Source of the DNA: Sorex araneus | Lineage: Eukaryota; Chordata; Mammalia; Eulipotyphla; Soricidae | Length of the DNA: 64,000 nucleotides | Direction: 5' to 3' | Assembly: GCF_027595985.1 (NCBI RefSeq) | Contig: NC_073304.1 | Location: forward strand, 216,878,000 to 216,941,999 | Shown: positions 54,900 through 64,000 of the stretch, one piece after another | Layout of the letters: every line of letters starts with the position of its first letter | Position numbering within the stretch: position 1 is the stretch's first letter | Notes under the pieces: generated by a model | Seen by the model: the letters and a program-made list of their open reading frames with translations, nothing else | Told to the model about the DNA's origin: nothing | The model's database searches: none | Program-made: the position numbers and the translations under genes

Positions 54900-55787
54900 C
54901 TGGGTTTGATTCCTAGTACCCAATATGGTGCCCTAAGTACCACCAGGAGTGATCCCTTCAGCACAGAGCCAGGAGTAATCCCTGATCATTGCCAGGTGTG
55001 ACCCAATAAAACACAAAAAAGAAGTGCACAGACTATTCTGCCTCTGCCCAGGTGTGATCCCTGGCGGGGCTGGGTCATCATATGTTGTTCTGGGGATTCA
55101 AACTAGGTGTGGCTGCATGCAAGGCAAGTGACTTATACTCTTTTTTTTTGTTTTTGTAACTACCCAGTAATGCTTAGCATGGTGTTGGGGACCACGTTGG
55201 TGCCATGGATTGAACTTGGAGCTCCTATATGCAAGGTTTTTTGAGCTACCTTCCCAGTTCCCTTAAATCTTTATGTTGAAATTTTAATAGCTAAGGAAAA
55301 AAATACGGTAGTTGACACATTGATCTAGCTCCACCAATTACTAATGCTTTGCCATATTAGTTATGACACTTCTGATTATGTGAGCATGTCTCATAAAATA
55401 TTTTTCTATGACAATTTTTACTCTGAAAAAGTGATTTAATAGTACCATATAAATGTTACATTATAATGTTTAATGTAACATAACATTTAATAAATGTTAC
55501 CATATAATGTTATGTGATTCATATAAATAACATTAAATAACCTCAGATATCCCAAATAATATATTTTATAGATGTTTTGTTCTTTTTTTTTTTTTTTTTT
55601 TGCTTTTTTTTTGGGTCACACCTGGCGATGCACAGGGGTTACTCTTGGCTCTGCACTCAGGAATTACCCCTGGCCGTGCTCAGGGGACCATATGGGATGC
55701 TGGGATTTGAACCCGGGTCGGCCGTGTGCAAGGCAAACGCCCTACCCGCTGTGCTATCTCTCCAGCCCCTTTTTTTGTTTTTGCTTT

Positions 55788-56020
55788 GGACTGGAGCAAT
55801 AGCACAGTGGATAGGGCGTTTGCATTGCACGTGGCTGACCCGGGTTTGATTCCTACGTCCTTCTTGGAGAGCCTGGCAAGCTACTGAGAGTATACCACCC
55901 ACACAGCAGAGCTACCTGTGGCATATTTGATATGCCAAAAACAGTAACAAGTCTCACAATGCAGATGTTACTGGTGCCCGCTCAAGCAAATCAATGAACA
56001 ACTAGACGACAATGCTACAG
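55788..56020 (+). mobile_element. Alternative-body SINE (CTCTCGG type)
   Basis: Head, the diverged body start TCTTGGAGAGCCTGGCAAGC, CAGTAACAAGTCTC with GTTACTG arms, and an end at about ACGACAATGCTACAG. Confidence 0.75.
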
Positions 56021-57109
56021 TTTTTGCTTTGGGCCATACCTGGTAGTGCCAGGGCATACATCTGGTGCTGTGTTCAGGGATCACTCCTAGCAGTTTTGGG
56101 GGACCATTTGGTGTACCAGGGATCAAACTAGACCATAGCCATTATATTTAGTCTCTGGCCCCTATAGCTTTCTTTTTTTGATTTTGTTTTTTTAAACTCC
56201 TGCTTCAGGAGAAAAATAAACCATATTTATTTATTTGAGTCACACTGGGTGATGCACAGGGGTTACTCCTGGCTTTGCACTCAGGAATTACTCCTGGCGG
56301 TACTCGGGGGACCATATGGGATGCTGGGAATTGAATCTGTGTCACATGCAAGGCAAACGCCCTACTTGCTGTACTATTACTCCAGCCCCAAACCGTATTT
56401 ATTTTTGAAAAATGTTGCTTTTGTTTTGGTTTTGGACCACACCAGGAAGTCAACAGGGATTGCTTCTAGTTCCATGCTTGAGGTTTACTCGTGGCAGTAT
56501 CTAGGGGACACGGCAGTGTCTGGGGGCCATATATGGTGCTCGGGATCAATCAAGTTCGGGTATTTTTTTTTTTTTTCTTTTTGGGTCATACCTGGTGATG
56601 CACAGGGGTTACTTCTGGCACATGCATTCAGGAATTACTCCTGGTGGTGCTCGGGGGACCATACAGGATGCTGGGGATCGAACCCAGGTCAACCATGTGC
56701 AAGGCAGACGCCCTACCCACTGTGCTATTGCTCCAGCCCCAAGTCCAGGTATTCTGTGTGCAGAGAATGGCACTTAGCCCTTTGGGTTATCTCTTCAGAC
56801 CGAAAGGGACTGCTTTAAAAAAATTTTTTTGGTTACTCTAAGAAGCAAAAAAAACATACATAGGATCTTTGATAACGAGACTATAAATTCACAATGAGAT
56901 GATAGGAAAAACTGATTTTAATAAGTCCTAAGTGTTGAGAACTGAAATTATTATTCAACCTGGGTCTGATTTTATGGGAGGCATTAGGAAATATGTTTCT
57001 TTAATTCCCTGGGAGAACTAGCTAGGCAAGTATCATTCACTCACTCAACAAACATGCTTTAGCTGTAGTAATTTTTGTTACTTTTTTTGACATTTTAAAA
57101 TAGATACTC

Positions 57110-57304
57110 TGGGGCTGGAGCGATAGCACAGCGGGTAGGGCGTTTGCCTTGCACGCGGCCGACCCGGGTTCGAATCCCAGCATCCCATATGGTCCCCTGA
57201 GCACCGCCAGGGGTGATTCCTGAGTGCATGAGCCAGGAGTGACCCCTGTGCATTGCCGGGTGTGACCCAAAAAAAGAAAAAAAAAATAGAAAAAAAAAAA
57301 ATAA
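57110..57304 (+). mobile_element. Full-length SINE, consensus-like, in CDK12 intron 2
   Basis: One of the most consensus-like copies, with an intact B-box GGTTCGAATCC. TAAAATAGATACTC occurs at 57096-57109 and 57305-57318. Confidence 0.9.
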
Positions 57305-58437
57305 TAAAATAGATACTCCTCTTTTATTCTCTAGGATATAAGATTCAGTTTTGCAACAATTTTTCTTTTTGGTCTTTGGACCAACACCCCGTGGTACTAG
57401 AGCTTAATCCTGGTGGTGCATGGGCACGGGCAAGTGGGGACTATATATGGTGCTGGGATTGAACTGGGAATGGCTGCATACAAGGCAAGCAGCTTGACCC
57501 CTATACTATCTCTCCAGCTCATCAATAAACTTTTGTTCTGAATTCAGATATAAGTCCCAGTGAATAATCTTGCCTCATACCATTTTTGCCCAGCCTCCCT
57601 ACTTAGGAAATGACATCAGTTGATTGATGATATATTTTTCAGACCCTGTGCCTTTATACTTATATTTAAAAAGAGGGCAGAGTGATAAAAGGCATATACC
57701 TGGCATGTTGCCAGTTCTTATTTGATCCCTGGTATCTCATATGATCACCTGAACTGTTGGGAGTTATCCCTGAGCATAGGGCCAGAAGTGGCCTTTGGGC
57801 ATTGCTGGCTGTGACCCCGCCACCGGGGGGTGGGGGGAGGAGAGAAAGGACCAGAGACATAGCCAATGAACTGAGTATGTATTTTGTATGTGGGAGGACT
57901 GTGTTGGATTCCTGGCACTGCATGGTGCCCTGAGTACAGCCAGGTGTGGACTAAAATCCATACTATACTTGGGGACTTGAGAGGTAGCTCACAGTGCTAT
58001 ACTTTGTATGTGAGAAACCCAAGTTTGATCACCAGTGCTACATGGTCCCCTGTACACTGTAAGGAATAAGCCTAGAGCTGTTTGCCAGGCATAGCCCCTG
58101 ACTACTGCCAAGTATAACCCCTGAACAACCACAGGGAAAAATATAAACATAATAGTGCTGGAGTGTATTTGGCATGTGGGAGCCCCATGTTCTATTCTCG
58201 GTATTCTGTTGACCACCTGAACACAATCAATAGTGACCTCAGAGTGGGCATGATAGTATAGTGGGAATGATAGTATAGTGGATTGAGTGTTTGCCTTTCA
58301 TGTCGTCTTCGAAGGTTTAATCCCCAGCATCTCATACATTTTCCTGATTCTGTTAGAAGTGATCCCGAAGTGTAGAGCTAGATTGAAGCCCTGAGCTCTG
58401 TTGGGTGTGACCCCCAAACGAAAACAAAATGGAAAGG

Positions 58438-58616
58438 ATACCTGTAAGGCATAGAACCAGAATTTACCCTCAAACATTACCCTTATATCCTTTACCCTGG
58501 ATATAAGGAAAAATATTTTTAAGATATTTTCAAAATACCTATAAGGTATAGAACCAGGATTTAGCCTCAAAATTTACCCTTATATCCTTTACCCTGGATA
58601 TAAGGAAAAATATTTT
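58438..58616 (+). repeat. 97-bp-period tandem duplication containing a perfect inverted repeat
   Basis: 82-bp copies at 58438-58519 and 58535-58616. Each contains CCTTATATCC, eight bases, then GGATATAAGG (58481-58508 and 58578-58605). Confidence 0.88.
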
Positions 58617-58983
58617 CAAAAGAATGCAGAGGCTGAAGAGATAGGACAGGGGTTAAGGCACATGCTTGGCATGTTGATGACCCCAGAATCTGTCCCCAGC
58701 ACCACATGGGGCCAAGAATTTTCTGCAGTGCAATCCTGAGGTCTCCCTGACCTCCTACCCCCAAACTACTGAAATGGTCTGAGATAATCTCCAGCGCTTC
58801 TGTGCTTGAGCAGCATTTCGTCCTTGATTCTTTGCATTAATGCACAGATGCGGTTGACTGAGACTGTAAAGTACTGTTCTGAACCAGAGAGATATTATGG
58901 AGGGTAAGGTGCTTAACTTGCATGGATCCGTGGCAGTGTGTAGGAGTGATCCTAGGCACAGAGCCAAGAGTATGCCTTGACAA

Positions 58984-59075
58984 TTGCACACACATAAAGA
59001 CATTACTAAATCTGATTCTATTTTTTGTTTTGGGTCAGACCTGGTGGTCCTCAGGATTTCCTCCAGTTTGGTGCT
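58984..59075 (+). repeat. Direct duplication, copy 1 (partner 59808-59899)
   Basis: 92 bp including CATTACTAAATCTGATT and the start of a minus-strand SINE. The partner lies 824 bp downstream with only scattered mismatches. Confidence 0.8.
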
Positions 59076-59191
59076 TAGGAGTTCCCATTGGTGCTTCCTG
59101 GAGACAATGTAGTGTTGAACCGTTTGCTCCTGCATGTAAATCATGTACTCCAACCTATCTGCTTGGCTTCTGAATTGAATTTTATGTTTAG

Positions 59192-59370
59192 GTTTTTGTT
59201 TTGTTTTTTTCTTTTTGGGTCACACCTGAACACAGGGGTTACTCCTGGCTCATGCACTCAGGAATTACTATTGGCAGTGCTCGGGGGACCATATGGGATG
59301 CTGGGAATTGAACCCAGGTTGGCCACATGCAAGGCAAATGTCCTACCTGCTGTGCTATTGCTCCAGTCCC
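59192..59370 (-). mobile_element. SINE with 17-bp target-site duplication
   Basis: TTGAATTTTATGTTTAG occurs at 59175-59191 and 59371-59387. The element has a short deletion at its GGCGATGC region. Confidence 0.88.
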
Positions 59371-59807
59371 TTGAATTTTATGTTTAGTTTTTAAGTTTGT
59401 AATTGGGGTGGGGGTCCTGGGCCACTCCTGTCTGTACTCAGGGTACTCAGTACTCAGCTCTGTTCTTGGGGGGGTCACTCTTGGTGGTACTCGGGACCAT
59501 ACTATGTGCCATGGATTGAATCTTAATACCAGGGATTGCATGCAGTTTGTGATCAGTCTGTAGAGTGATTTCTTTGGCTCATAACTATTTTTAGAGATTC
59601 TTTATGCTTTTTTCCTTTTTTTCTTAATAAGTTTTTTGGCTACACCCAGTGGTGCTCAGGGCTTACCCCTGCTCTGCCCTCAGGGATCACTCTTGGTTGG
59701 GCTCAGGGGACTTTATGTCCTCGGGATTGAATTTGTGTCCTCCTTGTGCATGATAAGCGCCCTCTCTACCTACTGTGCTATCCCTCCAGCCCTCTTTAGC
59801 TAAAGTA

Positions 59808-59899
59808 TTGCGCACACATACAGACATTACTAAATCTGATTTTATTTTCTGTTTTGGGTTAGACCGGGTAGTCCTCAGGGTTTCCTTCAGTTTGATGCT
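59808..59899 (+). repeat. Direct duplication, copy 2 (partner 58984-59075)
   Basis: Same 92-bp text. The SINE part is cut short here and followed by other sequence. Confidence 0.8.
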
Positions 59900-60135
59900 C
59901 TTCATATTATTTGAGGACGGAGGACACACCTAGCAGTGCTCAGGGGCTATTCCTAGCTTTGGGCTCAGAAGTAGCCAGTGGTGATGACAGTGGGGACCAT
60001 ATCTGGTACCAGGGATTTGAACCTGGCTTGGCAGGATACAAGGCAAACACCTTAACTCCTATACTATTTGTCCAATCCTCATGTTCTGTTATTAATAGCC
60101 ATATATGAATTCTGCAGCATTCTAAAAACAACTTG

Positions 60136-60137
<2 letters not shown>

Positions 60138-60172
<35 letters not shown>

Positions 60173-60178
60173 CATACG
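60138..60178 (+). repeat. (TA)n microsatellite
   Basis: About 16 TA units followed by CATA units. Confidence 0.9.
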
Positions 60179-60209
60179 TATAAATAGTTGAAGTCTTCTG
60201 TATACTTTT

Positions 60210-60387
60210 TTTTTTTTTTTGCTTTTTGGGTCACACCCAGCGATGCTCAGGGGTTACTCCTGGCTTTGCACTCAGGAATTACTCCTGGCGGTGCTTGGGG
60301 GACCATATGGGATGCCGAGGATCGAACCCGGGTCGGCCGCGTGCAAGGCAAACGCCCTACCCGCTGTGCTATCGCTCCGGCCCTGAT
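60210..60387 (-). mobile_element. Full-length SINE with target-site duplication
   Basis: CTTCTGTATACTTTT (60195-60209) and CTTTTGTATACTTTT (60388-60402) flank a near-consensus minus-strand copy. Confidence 0.87.
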
Positions 60388-61045
60388 CTTTTGTATACTT
60401 TTAGATATAAACTGTGGTCCTATGTTGTTTATAGGGAAAGGAAATGGTCATTTGATTGATACTCAAAGAAGCTTACGACTATTACCTCCCCCAGAAGGAA
60501 ATTATTTCTTGGTAGGAGGTATCAGACATTGAAACCAGTGCCTCATACATGAAAGATAAGTGCTCTACTTCTGAACCATATTCCCATACTTCAGAGGAAA
60601 ATCATTTGAATATTAGTTTATGTAGTGGCTAGAACATGGGTGTTGCTAAGAATCTTCATTTTGATATGTTTACTCAGTTAACTGGAAAATGCTTGTGTTT
60701 CATAGGGGGAATGATTTTGATAGAAAACATGGGGATCTGGGGCCATCAGGAGAGTACTATGGGTAAGGTGCTTCATGGTATGTGGCTGACCTAAGGTTGA
60801 TCCCCAGTACTTTACATCTCCAAAACCCTGAAAACCCTGAGCCCATCTGGAGTGATCACTGAACATATAGCCAGGAGTAAGCCCTGAGCACAGTTGATTG
60901 TGACCCCAAAATAAACAAAAGCACGTAGGAATCTTTCAGATTGGGGATGAAAGGTTAACATAAGACCATTCAGTGCTCCACACTGGGGAGATAGTACAAA
61001 AGGCTAGACCGCTGGCCTGAGAAACACTGCATCACTGAACAAAGT

Positions 61046-61231
61046 TGGTTTTTTTTTTTTTTTTTTTTTGCTTTTTGGGTCACACCCGGCGATGCTCAGG
61101 GGTTACTCCTGGCTTTGCACTCAGGAATTACTCCTGGCAGTGCTTGGGGGACCATATGGGATGCCGGGGATCAACCCGGGTCGGCCGAGTGCAAGGCAAA
61201 CGCCCTACCCGCTGTGCTATCGCTCTGGCCC
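61046..61231 (-). mobile_element. SINE with 13-bp target-site duplication inside an older SINE
   Basis: CACTGAACAAAGT occurs at 61033-61045 and 61232-61244. The 5' host text at about 60985-61045 looks like a diverged plus-strand SINE. Confidence 0.87.
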
Positions 61232-64000
61232 CACTGAACAAAGTATTGACTCTTCACTACCCTCCTGGGCTGAGATCATAGGAAGTGGCCCACATACCCT
61301 GAGTTCTGCTTCGGTGGTACCCTTTCTCGCCCAGACAAAAAGACTTGTTTGCATACATGTGATTATCGTTAAGAGTGTAGGAGAAAATGAAGCAGTTTTT
61401 GTTATATACCAGTTCTGATTCCGAAAGTTTGATTTATCATAATCCAGCACAATTATATAAAAATGTGTTATTTGTATAAAATATTAGTAGGTTATTATTA
61501 GTTATGGGGGCATACCTGTTGGTGCTATGGGTTGTTCTTCTAAATCTGTGTTTATTCCCTGGCACTTGTAGCCAGGGATTGAACCTGGAACTTCTACATG
61601 CAAAGCATATTTTCCAACCCTTTTCTCATCAGTCCAGTATGAAGAAACTGTTAAAGATGAAAAATGGAAATTGGGAATTTTTTTCCATACTTATCAATTT
61701 CATTTTTCACTGTATGTGTATTTTTTTATTCCTTTTTATTTTGGCGATGCTCAGGGGTTACTTCTGGCTCTGCACTCAGGAATTACTCCTGGCGGTGCTT
61801 GGGGTCCGTATGGGATGCTGGGGATAGAACCCAGGTTGGCCTCATGCAATGCAAACACCCTACCGGCTATATTATCTCTCCAGCCCCTTCACTATATTTT
61901 AATTTGGTATGTATTGGATTTTTTGTTGGTTTTTTGTTTGTTTTTATTTTTTTGTTTTTGACCCACACCTAGTGGTACTCAGAACTTACCTCTGGCTGTG
62001 TGCTCAGGGATCACTTCTGGTGGTGCTTGGGAGACTATACTAGGGTGCTAGAGATCAAACCTAGGTTGGCTGCTTGCGACGCAATCATTCTACCTGTTGT
62101 ATATTGCTCCAGCCCTAAAATTTTTGTCTTTGTTTTTTTGAGCCGCTCTTCATGCACCATTTGCACCTACCAGATGAAAAACACATGGTAGGAGAGAGAA
62201 CAATGTGGCTGACCCAGGTTTGATCCCTGGCATCTCATATGATCCCCTGAGCACCGTCAGGAGTAAATTCTGAGCACCACCGGATCTGACCCACAAAACA
62301 AAAAGTTTATGTTATCAAAATTAGAAAATAATCATATACTTTTCTTTTGTTATTTTTATTTTTCTGGTTTTGAGTCATACCCAGCAAGACTTAGGTGCTA
62401 TTCCTTTTTCAGTGTTCAGGATTGACTCCTATTGGTCCTTGGACCACAATTAGTGCTAGGGACCAAATGAGGTTGACTGCATGCAAGAGTGATGCCTTCT
62501 GTAATATCTTTCTGGCCTAAAATTGGAAAATTACCAAAACTTTTTAAAAGCAGATTATATCTACTTAAAAAGTAAATGAAAAGCATTTACTGTTAGTAGG
62601 TCATTATTAACAGTAAGTACTTTTTATTAGAATTATTAAGTACAAGAAACTATTCAGATTTTGGGGCTGGTGCGGTAGCACAGCAGGTAGGGCCTTTGCC
62701 TTGCACGGGGCCTACCTGGGTTCGATTCTCATATGGTCCCCTGAGCACTGCCGGGATAATTCCTGAGTGCAGAGCCAGGAGTAACCCCTGTGCAGTGCCA
62801 GGTGTGACCCCAAAAGTAATAAAAGATAAAAGAAAGAAACTTCAGATTTTGTTTTGTTTTGGGCCACACCTAGTGGTGCTCAAGGCTTCTCCTGGTTCTT
62901 TGCTCAGGGATTACTCCTGGTGGGCTTGGGGAACTATGTGTAATGCCGGATATAGATCTGGACTGGGTGTGGGTATGGATAAAGCATCTGGGCTGGATAT
63001 GTGTACACAGCAAGTGCTTTCCCAGCAGTACTCTCTCCAGCTCATCATCCAGATTTAAAAGCTTGGGTAATCCTAAAACTTAATATTTTGTTTTGTTTGT
63101 GGGAACATCTGGTGGTGCTTAGGAGATCACTGATGCTGGGGATTGAATCCAGGGCCTCACATTTTTTCTTAAGATTATTGCAGTTTAAGCAATGTATTTG
63201 CAGTGGTGCTAACATTTATGGTCTTAGTGAACAGCTACCTCACCTTAGTGCCAAAGACACACTTGATTTTTTTGTTTTTGTTGTTTTGTTTTGGGGGTCA
63301 CACTTTGTAGTGCTCAGGGCTTCTAACTTTGCTCCTGGTGGGGCTTGGGGGACCACATGGAGTGCCAGGCATCAAACCCAGATTGGCACATAAAAGTGCT
63401 CTGCCAGACACCCTGTTTTTGTTCTTTGGGTCGTTCCTGACAGTGGCTCATCTACTCTGGACTGTGCTTGGGAGTCACTCCCTGCTGTGCTCAGGAATAC
63501 ATGCTGTGCTGGTGAGTTGAACCTGTGCCTCCTATATGAAAGCAGACATAGATACTCAGACATAGACATTGAGCTTTGTCTCCGCACACTTTTCTTTTTT
63601 GAACGGGGATGTAAAAGGGAAGCTGTGGATTAAACTTAATGCCTTATATAAGACAGACGTCTAGCTGCTGAACTCCATTCTCTGACCTTTTTCATTATTT
63701 TGTTTGAACATTATGCAGCCTTCTTACTATATGTTAACCTATCTACAAGATGTAAATGGGGAATCAGGAAGTATTGTTTCTTTAGTTATTTTTTTTGGGT
63801 TATACCCGGTAATGCTCAGGGGTTACTCCTGGCTCTGTACTCAGGAATTACTCCTGGCAGTACTCAGGAGACCATATGGGATGCCAGAGACCGAACCCAG
63901 ATCAGCTTCACACAAGGCAAACACTACCCGCCTGTTGCTCAAGCTCCAGGAAGTACTATTTATGTATTGAGTTTTTATTTATTTTGTGGGGACCTCACCC

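Larger units (their letters stand above)
54045..64000. repeat. CDK12 intron 2 (partial): SINEs mainly on the minus strand, local tandem duplications
   Basis: Minus-strand copies at about 55040-55140, 55150-55260, 55576-55770, 56022-56165, 56230-56390, 56410-56560, 56563-56740, 57370-57525, 59028-59160, 59192-59370, 59410-59545, 59635-59795, 59922-60080, 60209-60387, 61046-61231, 61500-61625, 61735-61890, 61945-62115, 62365-62520, 62850-63030, 63085-63165, 63275-63415, 63415-63540, 63590-63690 and 63795-63950. Plus-strand copies at about 54268-54440, 54590-54730, 54802-55020, 55788-56020, 57110-57304, 57675-57830, 57848-57960, 57970-58145, 58245-58420, 58630-58760, 58880-59000, 60735-60910, 62195-62305 and 62660-62825. 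55260-55570 and 56820-57060 look repeat-free. No further CDK12 exon was recognised. Confidence 0.7.

Noticed and set aside
57110-57200. tRNA genes suggested by A-box and B-box sequences at many positions
   Set aside because: These are SINE heads. They lack a closed cloverleaf with acceptor stem and continue into the SINE body and A tail.
1-64000. CRISPR array suggested by many regularly similar repeats
   Set aside because: Repeats are dispersed SINEs of 150-250 bp on both strands with A tails and target-site duplications in a mammalian gene context.
54045-64000. CDK12 kinase-domain exons in the right end
   Set aside because: No GEGTYGQVYKA-, HRDIKCSN- or DFGLAR-like coding text was found on the plus strand. 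Intron 2 is also long in human.

Overview
The window is mammalian nuclear DNA from a shrew-like insectivore. The identification rests on a tRNA-headed SINE of the type known as SOR in shrews, which occurs well over 150 times here, often nested. No bacterial, phage or CRISPR content is visible, and I found no new multi-gene system. The features of interest are gene architecture and repeat biology.

Two protein-coding genes lie head to head. On the minus strand, 14 exons of MED1 (Mediator subunit 1) run from the start codon at 31216 down to 1448. They encode residues 1-432 of a protein of about 1,580 residues in human, and the 3' part of the gene is outside the window. On the plus strand, the first two coding exons of CDK12 lie at 44359-45404 and 53163-54044. 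They encode the RS-rich and proline-rich N-terminal 642 residues; the kinase domain is encoded beyond 64000. Both genes act in RNA polymerase II transcription: MED1 in the Mediator coactivator complex, CDK12 as the cyclin K-dependent kinase for the Pol II C-terminal domain in elongation.

Layout: 1-1447 is a partial MED1 intron; 1448-31216 is MED1 exons and introns; about 31380-31510 is the MED1 promoter; 31510-43600 is intergenic and repeat-rich, with a 5'-truncated L1, an RPL10 processed pseudogene and a retroviral LTR/primer-binding-site relic; about 43630-43780 is the CDK12 promoter; 43780-44358 is the CDK12 5'UTR; 45405-53162 and 54045-64000 are CDK12 introns 1 and 2 (the latter incomplete).

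The two promoters share CGCG-type elements matching or resembling TCTCGCGAGA: one perfect copy at MED1 and four near copies within 110 bp at CDK12. Outside exons and promoters nearly everything is SINE sequence. SINEs lie mainly antisense to the host gene on both sides of the CDK12 promoter. At least three SINE forms share one tRNA-like head or one terminal body. One form carries a hairpin conserved between copies and ends in CAGTGA repeats instead of poly(A). Many young copies have perfect 12-17 bp target-site duplications.
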